From the NCBI RefSeq assembly GCF_008831265.1, contig NZ_VTTH01000006.1, positions 1 to 64,000 of the forward strand: a stretch of 64,000 bases of DNA, in the 5' to 3' direction. The notes beneath the pieces are model-generated. The model was given only the letters and a program-made list of their open reading frames with translations, did not search any database and had not been told where the DNA came from. Source of the DNA: Lacisediminimonas profundi. Lineage in GTDB: Bacteria; Pseudomonadota; Gammaproteobacteria; Burkholderiales; Burkholderiaceae_D. Within the stretch, counting starts at the first letter, position 1, and each line of letters begins with the position of its first letter. Both the position numbers and the translations under genes were made by a program. This document shows positions 16,642-28,785 of this stretch, piece after piece.

Positions 16642-16746
16642 GAATAGTGGTGGCGGGTGGTTGACCATGTGCCGACTGGCCTCCCGAGCTTAATTGCACT
16701 GGAGCGGGCTGCTGCGGGCTTGCGGGTGGCGCGCGGAGCTTGCACA

Positions 16747-16780
16747 AAGAAAAAGGGCCCGGAGATAAGTCCGAGCCCTT
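16747..16780 (-). terminator. Intrinsic terminator of tRNA-Ala
   Basis: On the minus strand the 11-bp stem AAGGGCTCGGA / TCCGGGCCCTT (one G-U pair, loop CTTATC) starts 6 bases after the tRNA CCA end and is followed by TTTC and TTT runs. It is the expected terminator of the tRNA transcript. Confidence 0.85.
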
Positions 16781-16785
16781 GTGTA

Positions 16786-16861
<76 letters not shown>

Positions 16862-16970
16862 AGTGAATCCTATTCTTAAGGATTCCATCCCGGCATGCAA
16901 GCCATCCGGCAAAAATATCCGCTCCCCGGAACACCCCCGCCACCAATACCCCGCTACCGCCCAAAACCGT

Positions 16971-17546
16971 TCAAAACCCCAGCCGCGCCCCTGCCCCAAG
17001 CAGCGTGGCCACCCCCAGCGCCGCGAAAATCAGCGCCGCAATCCCGTGTACCAGGCGCACCGGAATCCGGTGCGCAATGCGGGCGCCGAACAGGACGGCG
17101 GGCACGTTGGCGATCATCATTCCCAGCGTGGTGCCGGCGACCACCAGCAGCAGGGACTGGTACTGTGCCGCCAGCGCGACCGTGGCGATCTGGGTCTTGT
17201 CGCCCATCTCGGCCAGGAAGAATGCCAGCAGCGTGGTGCCGAACACGCCAGCGTGAGCCAGGTGGGCGTCGCGCTCGTCGAACTTGTCGGGCACCAGGAT
17301 CCAGGCTGCCATCGCGATGAAGGAAATGCCCAGTCCCCAGCGTAGCCATTGCGGATCGAGCAGCGAGGTCAGCAGCGCGCCAATGGCGCCGGCAAAGGCG
17401 TGATTGAACAGCGTCGCGACGAATATCGCGGCGATGATCGGTAAAGGTTTGCGGAATTTCGCGGCCAGGATGAAGGCCAGGAGTTGGGTCTTGTCGCCGA
17501 TTTCAGCCAGCGCGACAACACCCGTCGAGAGCAGGAAAGCTTCCAA
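16971..17546 (-). CDS. UPF0016/GDT1-family manganese exporter
   Basis: This 191-residue inner-membrane protein has about six membrane segments arranged as two inverted halves. Each half carries the family signature E-x-G-D-K-T (EIGDKT 15-20, EMGDKT 113-118), whose acidic residues bind the transported cation. Family members export Mn2+ in bacteria and move Mn2+/Ca2+ in eukaryotes (TMEM165, Gdt1p). The start is taken as TTG at 17546 because relatives begin MEAFL..STG and no nearer ATG fits. The leader is a yybP-ykoY riboswitch, which independently supports a manganese role. The gene is monocistronic between the riboswitch and the tRNA. Confidence 0.9.
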   Translation of the reverse strand: MEAFLLSTGVVALAEIGDKTQLLAFILAAKFRKPLPIIAAIFVATLFNHAFAGAIGALLTSLLDPQWLRWGLGISFIAMAAWILVPDKFDERDAHLAHAGVFGTTLLAFFLAEMGDKTQIATVALAAQYQSLLLVVAGTTLGMMIANVPAVLFGARIAHRIPVRLVHGIAALIFAALGVATLLGAGARLGF

Positions 17547-17560
17547 TTTGCAGATCCATC

Positions 17561-17727
17561 GCCGGGGCTGTAACGGTTGACCATGCAGCTGCCCCGGCAA
17601 TGGAGTGCGGCATGGTCAAAGGTCTTGCCAGGTTCAGGACTGCCTGCGCCATGAGCCCGGCGTGCGGGATCAAGCATGTTGACGAAGGCCCCTTCGCTTG
17701 CGAAGGGCGGCTACTCCCCAATGACCT
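17561..17727 (-). ncRNA. yybP-ykoY (Mn2+) riboswitch with expression platform
   Basis: The minus-strand leader begins with GGGGAGTAG (17711-17719) and contains CGTCAACAT and the CCGGGCTCATGG-type element of the second ligand-binding loop, in the order and spacing of the yybP-ykoY aptamer (about 17612-17727). Downstream lie two interleaved, mutually exclusive helices. One is TTGACCATG with CATGGTCAA (17611-17619 with 17577-17585); the other is GCCGGGGC with GCCCCGGC (17591-17598 with 17561-17568). The second ends 14 bases before the TTG start and could restrict ribosome access when Mn2+ is low. The on/off assignment is inference. Confidence 0.88.
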
Positions 17728-17731
17728 CGGC

Positions 17732-17761
17732 ATTTTACGATGCCGCACCCTTCACCGTCAC
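17732..17761 (-). promoter_or_regulatory. Promoter of the Mn exporter transcript
   Basis: GTGACG (-35, 17756-17761) and TAAAAT (-10, 17732-17737) are separated by 18 bp on the minus strand. They would start transcription at about 17725, just before the conserved 5' end of the riboswitch. Confidence 0.5.
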
Positions 17762-17868
17762 GGCAATTGTTGTGGCATGAAGCGCAACGAAGCCTGCAGG
17801 GACTGCTGTTGCAAGGCTGCGCTGCGCTAATATAGCGCCACCTACAAACTGACACGCACTCCTCTTTC

Positions 17869-18738
17869 ATGGCCCCTGCCGACCTTCTTCTCGCCGCGCC
17901 CCACTCCTTGCTGCCCAGCCTGGTCGCCGCCGTTTTCGGCCTGATCATCGGCAGTTTCCTCAATGTCGTGATCTACCGCCTGCCGCGCATGATGCAGCGC
18001 GAGTCGGACAATTACGTTGCCGAGGAGAGCGGCAAGCCGGTGCCGCATACCGACCGCTACAACCTGGCCGTGCCGCGCTCGGCCTGCCCCAAGTGCGGAC
18101 ACCAGATCACGGCAATGGAAAACATTCCGGTAGTCAGCTACCTGGCGCTGGGCGGCAAGTGCAGCAACTGCAAGACGCCGATCCCGGCCCGCTACCCGAT
18201 CATCGAGTTGCTGACCGGGGTGCTGTCGGGCTACCTGGTGTGGCAGTTCGGCAGCGGACTGGCCGGGTTTGCGGCCTTGCTGTTCTGCTATCTGCTGATC
18301 GCCATGACCTTCATCGACGCCGACACCCAGTTGCTGCCCGATGACCTGACCTACCTGCTTCTGTGGGGCGGCTTGCTAGTCAACCTGGCAGGCACATTCG
18401 TACCGATCCACACCGCCGTGATCGGCGCCATCGCCGGCTACCTGTCCCTGTGGTCGGTGTACTGGGCGTTCAAGCTCGCGACCGGCAGGGAAGGCATGGG
18501 CTATGGCGACTTCAAGCTGCTGGCGGCGCTGGGCGCATGGATGGGCTGGACCATGCTGCCGCTGATCATCCTGCTGTCGTCGATCGTCGGCGCGGTGGTC
18601 GGCATCAGCTTGATCGTGTTCAAGAGTCACGGGCGCGACGTCCCTATTCCGTTCGGCCCCTACCTGGCGGCCGCAGGGCTGATTGCGCTGATCTTCGGCA
18701 AGCCGATTGTCCAGGCCTGGCTGCCGGGAGCGTACTGA
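17869..18738 (+). CDS. pilD: Prepilin peptidase / N-methyltransferase
   Basis: This 289-residue inner-membrane enzyme cleaves type IV prepilins and type II secretion pseudopilins and methylates the new N-terminus. The N-terminal GSFLNVVIYRLP motif (28-39) and four zinc-type cysteines (C73, C76, C98, C101) mark the methyltransferase part. The two catalytic aspartates of the aspartyl peptidase lie in FIDADTQLLPDD (about 148-159) and in GYGDFK (D214). It is followed within 2 bases by coaE, the usual order in betaproteobacteria. The pilB and pilC genes that usually precede it are absent here; a Mn exporter gene lies upstream instead, on the other strand. Confidence 0.93.
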   Translation: MAPADLLLAAPHSLLPSLVAAVFGLIIGSFLNVVIYRLPRMMQRESDNYVAEESGKPVPHTDRYNLAVPRSACPKCGHQITAMENIPVVSYLALGGKCSNCKTPIPARYPIIELLTGVLSGYLVWQFGSGLAGFAALLFCYLLIAMTFIDADTQLLPDDLTYLLLWGGLLVNLAGTFVPIHTAVIGAIAGYLSLWSVYWAFKLATGREGMGYGDFKLLAALGAWMGWTMLPLIILLSSIVGAVVGISLIVFKSHGRDVPIPFGPYLAAAGLIALIFGKPIVQAWLPGAY

Positions 18739-18739
18739 C

Positions 18740-19375
18740 ATGACATCCGCACCCTTGCGCCTGCCATTCTCGGTGGGCCTGACAGGCGGCATAGGCAGCG
18801 GCAAGAGCCTGGTGGCCGACATGCTGGCCGAGCGCGGCGCAAGCCTGATCGATACCGATCGCATCGCCCATGCCCTGACTGCCCCCGGCGGCGCCGCCAT
18901 GCCGGGCATACGAGAGCAGTTCGGGGATGATTATGTGACGCCCGAGGGAGCAATGGACCGCGACCGCATGCGGCAACGGGTGTTCTCGGATCCCGACGCC
19001 AAGAAGCAGCTGGAGGCGATCCTGCATCCGCTGATCCGGGTCGAGACCGAGCGTGCCGCACAGCGCGCGAGCGGGCTGTACCCGATCTTTGTGGTGCCGC
19101 TGCTGGTGGAGTCCGGCAAGTGGGCCGATCGCGTGTCGCGGGTGCTGGTGGTCGACTGCCCCGAGTCGCTGCAGGTAGAGCGGGTCATGCGGCGCAGCGG
19201 GCTGACGCAAGAACAGGTGCTGGCAATCATGGCAGCGCAGGCCACGCGTGAACAACGGCTGGCGGTGGCTGACGATGTGATCGTCAATGACCGCGATCCG
19301 GCCGCGCTCGCGCCTGAAGTGGACCGGCTTCATGCGCTTTACTCGTCACTTGCACGGGCGGCAAGCAATCAATAG
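18740..19375 (+). CDS. coaE: Dephospho-CoA kinase
   Basis: This 211-residue cytoplasmic kinase catalyses the last step of coenzyme A synthesis, phosphorylating the 3'-hydroxyl of dephospho-CoA. The P-loop GGIGSGKS lies at 16-23, followed by the DTDRIAHAL substrate region and the HPLIR motif (about 101-105) of the lid. The ATG at 18740 directly follows the pilD stop (TGACATG). An earlier in-frame ATG at 18707 would overlap pilD and add 11 residues with no family counterpart. Confidence 0.95.
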   Translation: MTSAPLRLPFSVGLTGGIGSGKSLVADMLAERGASLIDTDRIAHALTAPGGAAMPGIREQFGDDYVTPEGAMDRDRMRQRVFSDPDAKKQLEAILHPLIRVETERAAQRASGLYPIFVVPLLVESGKWADRVSRVLVVDCPESLQVERVMRRSGLTQEQVLAIMAAQATREQRLAVADDVIVNDRDPAALAPEVDRLHALYSSLARAASNQ

Positions 19376-19458
19376 TTACAGGGTTTGTAATTTCGCCCGG
19401 CATGGGTCAGAATCACGTACATTGTCGGACCGGCCTCCACTACCCTACGGATGCAACA

Positions 19459-20214
19459 TTGATTGTCTACGAATACCCTTTCAACGAGCGCATTCGCACG
19501 TTGTTGCGGTTGGAAGACCTATACGAGAAGTTCGCTTTCTTTGTGCAGCAAGGCCATGCGCTGCATCACCACGTCGCGCTCTCCACCATCTTCGAGATGC
19601 TGGAAGTCGCCGGACGCGCCGACCTGAAATCCGACCTGCTGCAGGAACTCGAACGGCAGAAGCACGCCTTGCTAGGCTTCCGCAGCAACCCTAACGTGCA
19701 GCCCGAGATGCTGGACGCCATCCTGGGCGAGGTCGACCAAGTCAGTTCCGCATTGATCGCCGCACAGGGCCGGACCGGCCAGCATATCCGTGAAAATGAA
19801 TGGCTGATGAGCATCCGCGGCCGCACCATCATTCCGGGTGGCGCTTGCGAGTTCGACCTGCCTTCCTACCATGCCTGGCAACAGCGCCCGACCGAAAGCC
19901 GGCTGCAGGACATCTCCAACTGGTTCGGGCCGCTGGAACCGCTGTTCAATGCAATCGGCCTGGTGCTGCGGCTGCTGCGCGAATCAGGTCGCCCCTCCAA
20001 GTTCATCGCACAGGCTGGCAGCTACCAGCAGATGTTGCAAGGGAAGGTCTACCAGATGCTGCGGCTGACGCTGGACGAGTCGCTGGGAGCGATCCCGGAG
20101 ATTTCCGCCAACAAGTACATGCTGTGGGTGCGCTTCACGCTGCAGGACGGCGACATGAAGCCGCGCCCCATCGAGACCGACGTTCCGTTCGAACTGACGC
20201 TCTGTAATTTCTGA
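19459..20214 (+). CDS. zapD: Cell division protein ZapD (DUF1342)
   Basis: This roughly 251-residue cytoplasmic protein cross-links FtsZ protofilaments and stabilises the Z ring. The N-terminus [20 protein letters not shown] is the family hallmark. The start is placed at TTG 19459 because relatives begin M-I-x-Y-E-Y-P-F at exactly this point; an ATG at 19402 would add 19 residues without family support. It follows coaE and precedes yacG on the same strand. Confidence 0.92.
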   Translation: MIVYEYPFNERIRTLLRLEDLYEKFAFFVQQGHALHHHVALSTIFEMLEVAGRADLKSDLLQELERQKHALLGFRSNPNVQPEMLDAILGEVDQVSSALIAAQGRTGQHIRENEWLMSIRGRTIIPGGACEFDLPSYHAWQQRPTESRLQDISNWFGPLEPLFNAIGLVLRLLRESGRPSKFIAQAGSYQQMLQGKVYQMLRLTLDESLGAIPEISANKYMLWVRFTLQDGDMKPRPIETDVPFELTLCNF

Positions 20215-20225
20215 CAGATCCATCC

Positions 20226-20411
20226 ATGGTTACCGTTGTAAATTGCCCAACCTGCTCGGCCAAGGTCGAATGGAAGGAAGAGAACAAATACCGGCCGTTC
20301 TGCTCGCTGCGCTGCAAGCAGATCGACCTGGGCGCATGGGCCGAAGAGAAATACGTGATTCCTGCGGTGAATCCGCCGCAGGACATTGAGGACGAGAATC
20401 GCGAGGGGTAG
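20226..20411 (+). CDS. yacG: DNA gyrase inhibitor / zinc-binding protein YacG
   Basis: This 61-residue protein has a single four-cysteine zinc knuckle (C7-x2-C10 and C26-x3-C30, with CPTC and CSLRC) and an acidic tail. Family members bind the GyrB C-terminal domain and block DNA binding by gyrase. It follows zapD by 11 bases as the last gene of the pilD-coaE-zapD-yacG unit. Confidence 0.93.
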   Translation: MVTVVNCPTCSAKVEWKEENKYRPFCSLRCKQIDLGAWAEEKYVIPAVNPPQDIEDENREG

Positions 20412-20474
20412 TCAGGGGGCATTCCTGAAAAAGTCACGCCGCATTACATTGCGTTGACCCCATCCCCACCCCAG

Positions 20475-20510
20475 CCCTCCCCTTGAAAGGGAGGGAGCGT
20501 TCTTGGCGTG
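20475..20510. repeat. Dispersed palindromic repeat, copy 1
   Basis: CCCTCCC (20475-20481) and GGGAGGG (20489-20495) form a hairpin, followed by AGCGTTCTTGGCGTGCG. A second copy lies at 62481-62520 with the same right flank. It sits between yacG and mutT, which converge, so it may also serve as a transcription boundary. The remainder of 20412-20566 shows nothing assignable. Confidence 0.6.
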
Positions 20511-20566
20511 CGTCGCGCCATGCTTTCAATCAGGATATGAGTAATGCCTAGCTTACAAGGCGAGGT

Positions 20567-20956
20567 TTACTGATCCACCCGGTACAGCCACTCCAGCAGT
20601 GGTATGGTCGCCGGCAGCACCGGTTCCACTTCCACATTCCCCTGCCACGCAAAAGCCTGCCCTTCCAGGCTTTGCGGTTCGCCCTGCCAGGCGCGGATGA
20701 TGAAGAAATGCAGGTGGACGTGGGCGTGGGGATAGACGTGCTCGACGCAGCACCAGGGCTGGGCCTGCAGCACCTTCACCCCCAGCTCTTCCTCGAATTC
20801 ACGCTTGAGCGCGTCCAGCACGCTCTCTGACGGCTCGACCTTCCCGCCCGGAAACTCCCAGTAACCCGCATAGGGCTTGCCTGGCGGACGCTGCGCCAGC
20901 AGCAGGCTGCCGTCGGACTTGCGCATTACCCCTACGGCAACGTCGATGGCGGGCAT
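20567..20956 (-). CDS. mutT: NUDIX hydrolase, 8-oxo-dGTP diphosphatase MutT type
   Basis: This 129-residue enzyme hydrolyses oxidised nucleotides, typically 8-oxo-dGTP, to prevent A:T to C:G transversions. The full Nudix box spans residues 37-60: it starts GGKVEPSES, contains REFEEELGV, and all acidic metal ligands are in place. AQRPPGKPYAGYWEFPGG upstream is typical of MutT. The gene follows the DUF815 ATPase gene by 18 bases on the minus strand. In many betaproteobacteria mutT lies next to argJ and yacG, as here. Confidence 0.88.
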   Translation of the reverse strand: MPAIDVAVGVMRKSDGSLLLAQRPPGKPYAGYWEFPGGKVEPSESVLDALKREFEEELGVKVLQAQPWCCVEHVYPHAHVHLHFFIIRAWQGEPQSLEGQAFAWQGNVEVEPVLPATIPLLEWLYRVDQ

Positions 20957-20974
20957 TCGCTGCTTTCCGGCCGC

Positions 20975-21847
20975 TTAGCGGCCAGCCTTGCCGGCGTGGT
21001 CCTTGGCAAACTGCCAGGCCACGCGCCCCGAGCGCGAACCGCGCTGCAGCGCCCATTGCAGGGCCTCGTGTCCGGACGCCTCGATCTCTTCCTCGCCGCA
21101 ACCGAAATGCCGCAGCCAGTGGGCAACGATATCCAGGTAGTCGGCCTGCCGGAACGGATAAAACGACACCCACAACCCGAAGCGTTCGGACAGCGAGATT
21201 TTCTCCTCGACGGTCTCGCCGGGATGCAGGTCGCCATCGTCGGTGTGCGTGTAAGTCGCATTGTCGGACATGCGCTCGGGCATCAGGTGGCGCCGATTGG
21301 AGGTGGCATAGATCAGCACGTTGTCCGACTGCGCTGCGATGCTGCCATCGAGCGCAACCTTGAGCGCCTTGTAGCCGCCCTCGCCTTCCTCGAACGACAA
21401 GTCGTCGCAAAAAATCACGAAGCGCTCAGGCCGGGCGGCGACCAGTTCGACGATGTCGGGCAGGTCGACCAGGTCTTCCTTGTCGACCTCGATCAGGCGC
21501 AGGCCGCGGTCTGCGTACGCGTTCAGGCAAGCCTTGATCAATGAAGACTTGCCGGTGCCGCGGGCGCCGGTCAGCAGCACGTTGTTGGCGGGCTTGCCGT
21601 CGACGAACTGGCGCGTGTTCTGCTCGATCTGCTCCTTTTGCCGCTCGATATTGTGCAGGTCGCCAAGCGTGATGCCGGAACGGTGCGTGACCGCTTGCAG
21701 GTAGCCGCCGTCGCGGCCGCGCTGATGGCGCCAGCGGAATGCGGTCGAGGCCTCCCAGTCCAGGGGCTTGGTGTTCGCCGGCAGCAGCGCTTCTACCCGC
21801 GCCAGCAATGTCTCGGCGCGGTTGAGGAATCGTTCAAGTTCAGTCAT
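20975..21847 (-). CDS. DUF815-family AAA ATPase
   Basis: This 290-residue soluble ATPase shows Walker A GARGTGKSS (94-102), a Walker-B-like hydrophobic stretch VIFCDDLSF (about 143-151) and a sensor region YATSNRRHLMPE. The family is widespread but its cellular task is not established. It lies between argJ and mutT on the minus strand. No Shine-Dalgarno sequence precedes the ATG: the leader is instead filled by 9-bp tandem repeats (21852-21905). Confidence 0.82.
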   Translation of the reverse strand: MTELERFLNRAETLLARVEALLPANTKPLDWEASTAFRWRHQRGRDGGYLQAVTHRSGITLGDLHNIERQKEQIEQNTRQFVDGKPANNVLLTGARGTGKSSLIKACLNAYADRGLRLIEVDKEDLVDLPDIVELVAARPERFVIFCDDLSFEEGEGGYKALKVALDGSIAAQSDNVLIYATSNRRHLMPERMSDNATYTHTDDGDLHPGETVEEKISLSERFGLWVSFYPFRQADYLDIVAHWLRHFGCGEEEIEASGHEALQWALQRGSRSGRVAWQFAKDHAGKAGR

Positions 21848-21851
21848 GTCG

Positions 21852-21905
21852 TTGCTGGATTTGCTGGATTTGCTGGATTTGCTGGTTTCGCTGGTCTGGC
21901 TGGCT
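21852..21905. repeat. 9-bp tandem repeat in the DUF815 gene leader
   Basis: TTGCTGGAT occurs three times exactly (21852-21878), followed by three degenerate units (TTGCTGGTT, TCGCTGGTC, TGGCTGGCT). The array fills the space between the argJ stop (21917) and the DUF815 start (21847). Copy-number change would alter the leader length but not a reading frame. Confidence 0.85.
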
Positions 21906-21916
21906 TCGCTGCGGCC

Positions 21917-23143
21917 TCAGGACCGGTAGTCGGCATTGATCGAGACATAGTCGTGCGACAGGTCGCAGGTCCAGATGGTGGCGGCATGCGATCCGCGCGC
22001 CAGGCGCACCCGCACGGTGATCTCGCTTTGCTTCATCACCCGCTGGCCGTCTTCCTCGCGGTAGTCCGGATTGCGTCCGCCGGCCTTGGCCACCAGTACA
22101 TCGTCCAGATAGAGGTCGAGCTTGCTGACATCGAGATCGTCGACGCCGGCATAGCCGATGGCGGCCAGGATGCGGCCCAGGTTGGGGTCGGAAGCAAAGA
22201 AAGCGGTCTTCACCAGCGGCGAGTGGCCGATCGAATAGGCGATCTTGCGGCATTCTTCGACGCTGGCGCCCTGCTCGACGGTGATGGTCATGAACTTGGT
22301 CGCGCCCTCGCCGTCGCGCACGATCATCTGCGCCAGCTGCTGCGAAAGGGCCAGCACTTCGGCGGCCAGCGCCGCATATTCCGGCGAGTCGGCCGAGGTG
22401 ATCTGCAGCCCGGAAGCGCCGGTTGCGATCAGCATGAAGGAATCGTTGGTCGACGTGTCGCCGTCGATCGTGATGCAGTTGAACGACTGGTCAGCAGCTT
22501 CTTTCACCAGTCGGGCCAGCAGCGGCTGCGGCAGTCCGGCATCGGTGGCGATGAAACCCAGCATGGTCGCCATGTTCGGCTTGATCATGCCGGCGCCCTT
22601 GCTGATGCCGGTCAGGGTGATCTGCTTGCCGCCGATGGTGGCCGTGCGCGAAGCCGCCTTGGGCTGCGTGTCGGTAGTCATGATCGCTTCCGCCGCCGCC
22701 TGCCAGTTGTCCATTTTCAGGTTGGCAATGGCCGCCGGCAGGCCGGCCGTGAGACGCTCGACCGGCAAGGGCTCGAGGATCACGCCGGTGGAAAACGGCA
22801 GTATCTGATTGGCCTGGCAACCCAGCAGCGCAGCCAGCGCGGCGCAGGTTTCGCGCGCAGCCGCGAGGCCCGGTTCGCCGGTGCCGGCATTGGCGTTGCC
22901 GGTGTTGACCACCAGCGCGCGAATCGGCCTGTCCAGATGCTGGCCCAGGTGTTCCTTGCACAGTTGCACCGGTGCTGCGCAGAAGCGGTTGAGCGTGAAC
23001 ACGCCGGCAACGCTGGCGCCTTCGGCCAGGCGCATCACCAGCAGGTCCTTGCGGTTCGCCTTACGGATGCCGGCTTCGGCAAAGCCGAGTTCAATGCCGG
23101 GTACCGGCAACAGGTTCGAAGGAAGTGGGAGATTGACCGCCAT
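21917..23143 (-). CDS. argJ: Bifunctional glutamate N-acetyltransferase / amino-acid acetyltransferase
   Basis: This 408-residue cytoplasmic enzyme of arginine biosynthesis transfers the acetyl group of N-acetylornithine to glutamate, and in bifunctional forms also uses acetyl-CoA. The precursor cleaves itself between Ala192 and Thr193 in [10 protein letters not shown], with Thr193 becoming the N-terminal nucleophile of the beta chain. The oxyanion region FSTGVI (117-122) is present. Length and motifs are those of a complete ArgJ. It lies downstream of secA by about 90 bases. Confidence 0.95.
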   Translation of the reverse strand: MAVNLPLPSNLLPVPGIELGFAEAGIRKANRKDLLVMRLAEGASVAGVFTLNRFCAAPVQLCKEHLGQHLDRPIRALVVNTGNANAGTGEPGLAAARETCAALAALLGCQANQILPFSTGVILEPLPVERLTAGLPAAIANLKMDNWQAAAEAIMTTDTQPKAASRTATIGGKQITLTGISKGAGMIKPNMATMLGFIATDAGLPQPLLARLVKEAADQSFNCITIDGDTSTNDSFMLIATGASGLQITSADSPEYAALAAEVLALSQQLAQMIVRDGEGATKFMTITVEQGASVEECRKIAYSIGHSPLVKTAFFASDPNLGRILAAIGYAGVDDLDVSKLDLYLDDVLVAKAGGRNPDYREEDGQRVMKQSEITVRVRLARGSHAATIWTCDLSHDYVSINADYRS

Positions 23144-23232
23144 GTCCGTGCTCTCGTGGTTTCTGGTTGTGGGTCATGCGCCGGCCGGGCGCGCCGGGGA
23201 GGCGGCTCGCTCTCGGCGGCCGCCCGCCCCGG

Positions 23233-25998
<2,766 letters not shown>

Positions 25999-26138
25999 GC
26001 TTGTTTGGGCCTGGGAAAAGGCGGCCGGACAGGCTTTGTCCGGCGCATTGGTCGGTATCAGCAAACCGTTGATTTTATCACGCGGCATGCCCGGTAAAGA
26101 TTGTGGCGGGTTGCCGGGAAACAAGCCCGGCCCGGGAA

Positions 26139-27086
26139 TCAGCGGCTGGCGGACAACAGTTTCGCCTGGGCTGCTGCGCCGGCAGAGAGGAATTTGTGCG
26201 GATCCTGGTGTACGTTCCTGACCAGCACCTCGAAATGCAGATGGGCACCGGTCGAGCGTCCGGTCGATCCGATGTCGGCAACACGCTGGCCGCGCCGCAC
26301 GATATCGCCCAGTTTTGCGTGCAGCCGCGATGCATGGGCGTAACGCGTGACGATGTCATTGCCGTGGTCAATTTCCAGCAAGTTGCCATATTGCGGGTGG
26401 TATTCGGCCGCCACCACCACCCCGCCTGCAGCCGCCACCACCGGCGTCCCGGCCGGACCCGGAAAGTCGATTCCGCCATGGAATGCCTGCCGGCCATTGA
26501 ACGGATCGATGCGCCAGCCGAAACCGGAGGCGCTGTAGCTGACATTGGCCGGCTGCACCGTCGGCAGCATCTTGAACTGCACCTTGTCGCGCATCAGCGC
26601 GCTTTCAACGACATTCAGGTAATCGGCGCGCTGTTCCAGCTCCTTCGACAATTGTTCGAGCGCACGCGAGAACTCGGCCATGGTCATGGGCTGGCCCGGC
26701 TCGGCCGGCGCCTCGATCCCGCCACGGCCCGGCTTTTCGCGGAAATTGAAGGTCTCCGGCTTGATGCCGGCGAGGCCCTGGACCCGCTCGCCAAGCGCGT
26801 CCAGGCGCATCATCTGCGCCTGCATTTCACCGACCTTGACCGCCATCGCCGAGATATTTTCGCGTACGTAGCGATCCTTCTGCCCGGCCTCGCCCGGGGT
26901 GGCGCTGGCTTCGGCCACGAATGGCAGGCCGGCGCGTGCCAGCAGCGGAAGCCCGAAATAGGAGATGCCGGCACCGGCCGCGCAGACGAGCGAAATGAAC
27001 AGCAGCAACAGCGCGACCAGATGGCGGGTCTTCAGCGTGATCGAGCGAGCCTGGCGCAGGCCCGGATGGACCAGGATAATTTGCAT
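26139..27086 (-). CDS. M23 (LytM-type) metallopeptidase, membrane-anchored
   Basis: This 315-residue protein has one N-terminal membrane segment (about 22-45), a periplasmic coiled-coil region (about 70-165) and a C-terminal M23 domain. The zinc ligands are intact: H203 and D207 in HGGIDFPG, and H282-L-H284 in AHLHFEV. It should be an active murein DD-endopeptidase. The start at 27086 (MQIILVHPG) is chosen because the longer frame to 27194 adds an unrelated leader and overlaps the divergent gene at 27137. The position upstream of secA and near lpxC and the dcw cluster is conserved in related genomes. Confidence 0.88.
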   Translation of the reverse strand: MQIILVHPGLRQARSITLKTRHLVALLLLFISLVCAAGAGISYFGLPLLARAGLPFVAEASATPGEAGQKDRYVRENISAMAVKVGEMQAQMMRLDALGERVQGLAGIKPETFNFREKPGRGGIEAPAEPGQPMTMAEFSRALEQLSKELEQRADYLNVVESALMRDKVQFKMLPTVQPANVSYSASGFGWRIDPFNGRQAFHGGIDFPGPAGTPVVAAAGGVVVAAEYHPQYGNLLEIDHGNDIVTRYAHASRLHAKLGDIVRRGQRVADIGSTGRSTGAHLHFEVLVRNVHQDPHKFLSAGAAAQAKLLSASR

Positions 27087-27136
27087 TGCGATTCCTCGGT
27101 GCAGTCCACATCGGCGAGCTGTGATAAGGTTGGCGG

Positions 27137-27655
27137 ATGTCACGTCCGTCGCCTTTCCCCGCTTACCAGCAAAACTCCCGCCCGGCCCGAGCATCGAACT
27201 CGCGCACGTCGTTGGGTGCTGTGGACTTCCTAAATGCGCATGACAAGATGGCTAGCCTCTTGCCGACGGTTGCGCGCATGGCAGCACTGCAAAAAGACTG
27301 CGCCGCCATCCTTCCTGAGCTATTCAAGGCATGTGAAGTACTGCTGTTCGAATCCGACCAACTGGTGCTGTCGGTTCCGAGCGCGGCGCTCGCCGCGAAG
27401 CTGAAACAGACCCTGCCAAGATTGCGCGAAAGCCTGCTGAAACGAGGGTGGCAGGTTAGCTCAATACGCCTCAAAGTGCAAGTTGGCCAAGTTGCTGTAA
27501 AGACAAAGCAGGAGAAGCGCATTGCCCTGTCAGGCAACGCGGTCGGCGCCCTGGACGAACTTGAAAAATCGCTGGAGAGAAATCCGCACAACGACGGTTT
27601 GCGCGCCGCTTTGCAGGCGATGATACGGCGCCATCGGCGCGACCAGCCAGCCTGA
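27137..27655 (+). CDS. DciA-like (DUF721) protein
   Basis: This 172-residue basic protein is a DUF721 domain (about 37-130) with a charged tail ending in RRHRRDQPA. DciA proteins help load the replicative helicase in bacteria that lack DnaC or DnaI; membership is judged by overall pattern and by its position between lpxC and the M23 peptidase/secA genes, which is typical. It is divergent from the M23 gene with a 50-bp spacer and convergent with lpxC, whose stop lies 9 bases beyond its own. Confidence 0.75.
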   Translation: MSRPSPFPAYQQNSRPARASNSRTSLGAVDFLNAHDKMASLLPTVARMAALQKDCAAILPELFKACEVLLFESDQLVLSVPSAALAAKLKQTLPRLRESLLKRGWQVSSIRLKVQVGQVAVKTKQEKRIALSGNAVGALDELEKSLERNPHNDGLRAALQAMIRRHRRDQPA

Positions 27656-27664
27656 GCAGCCGGC

Positions 27665-28597
27665 CTAGTTGAGCGCCCACTCCTGCCCGACTTGCTGCGA
27701 GTAAGCAGTCGGGGCGGTCGCATGCTCGAAGCTCACGATCTCGTAGGCGTCGGGTTGTGCCAGCAGCGCCCGCAGCAACTGGTTGTTCATTGCGTGGCCC
27801 GACTTGTGCGCCGTGTAGGATGCAATCAGCGCATGGCCGACAAGGTACAGGTCGCCGATGGCATCCAGTATCTTGTGCCGCACGAATTCATTGTCGTAAC
27901 GCAGACCGTCCGGATTGAGTATCCGGTACTCGTCCATCACGATCGCGTTCTCCAGCGAGCCGCCGCGCGCCAGTCCAAGGCCACGCAGGGTTTCCACATC
28001 CTGCATGAAACCGAAGGTGCGGGCGCGGGAAATTTCCTTCACGTATGAATCCATCGCGAAGTCGACTTCGGCGATCTGTCCGGTCGCATCGACGGCAGGA
28101 TGATTGAATTCGATGAAGAACTTCAGGCGGAAGCCGTCGTAAGGCTCCAGCCGGGCCCATTTCTCCTGCGCCCCCTGGCCCTCGCGCACTTCCACCGGGC
28201 GCAGCACGCGGATGAATTTTTTCGGCGCATCCTGCTGGTCCAGTCCCGCCTGTTGCAGCAGGAAGACGAAGGATGACGCAGAGCCGTCCATGATCGGGAT
28301 TTCTTCGGCGGTGACGTCGATATAGAGATTGTCGATTCCCAGTCCGGCACAGGCAGACATCAGGTGCTCCACCGTCGACACTTTCGCGTTGCCCCTTTGC
28401 AGCGTCGAGGCCATGCGAGTGTCGCCCACCTCCAGCGCGGCCGCAGGAAGATCGACGACGGGGTCGAGATCGACGCGGCGGAAAACGATGCCGGTATCAG
28501 GGGCAGCGGGGCGCAGCGTCAGTTCGACCCGGGTACCGGAGTGAAGTCCGATGCCGACGGTCCTGATCAGTTGCTTGATGGTTCGTTGTCTGAGCAT
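27665..28597 (-). CDS. lpxC: UDP-3-O-acyl-N-acetylglucosamine deacetylase
   Basis: This 310-residue zinc enzyme carries out the first committed step of lipid A synthesis. The metal ligands H78 (in STVEHLMSA), H241 and D245 (in [11 protein letters not shown]) and the catalytic H268 (in AHKSGHAMN) are all present. It is complete by length. The gene lies downstream of the peroxiredoxin gene and ftsZ, as in many proteobacteria. A TATAAT at 28604-28609 lies so close to the ATG that any transcript from it would be nearly leaderless. Confidence 0.96.
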   Translation of the reverse strand: MLRQRTIKQLIRTVGIGLHSGTRVELTLRPAAPDTGIVFRRVDLDPVVDLPAAALEVGDTRMASTLQRGNAKVSTVEHLMSACAGLGIDNLYIDVTAEEIPIMDGSASSFVFLLQQAGLDQQDAPKKFIRVLRPVEVREGQGAQEKWARLEPYDGFRLKFFIEFNHPAVDATGQIAEVDFAMDSYVKEISRARTFGFMQDVETLRGLGLARGGSLENAIVMDEYRILNPDGLRYDNEFVRHKILDAIGDLYLVGHALIASYTAHKSGHAMNNQLLRALLAQPDAYEIVSFEHATAPTAYSQQVGQEWALN

Positions 28598-28785
28598 GAT
28601 GCGATTATATCAACCGTGCCAATCCGGCCCGGGCGAAGATTACCTGGCGTAATGGTGGCGTGTAGCGGAAATGGAACGGCGGCGGCATTCCCGGCGGGCC
28701 ATGAGGAAGTGAAGGTTCGCCCCGGAAGTTGAACGGCAGTGCCTGCGGCCAGGGCCAGCGGGACCCTGGAAAATGCAGATGCACC

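Noticed and set aside
16360-16668. Minus-strand frame with the protein-like segment GSIGKQFTVVDDVGKS
   Set aside because: It runs through an intrinsic terminator, lacks a start signal and cannot be assigned to a family; at most a decayed remnant.
28604-28609. TATAAT just before lpxC as evidence for a leaderless lpxC transcript
   Set aside because: There is no acceptable -35 at 16-18 bp. Transcription from upstream genes is equally likely, so it is mentioned only within the lpxC entry.
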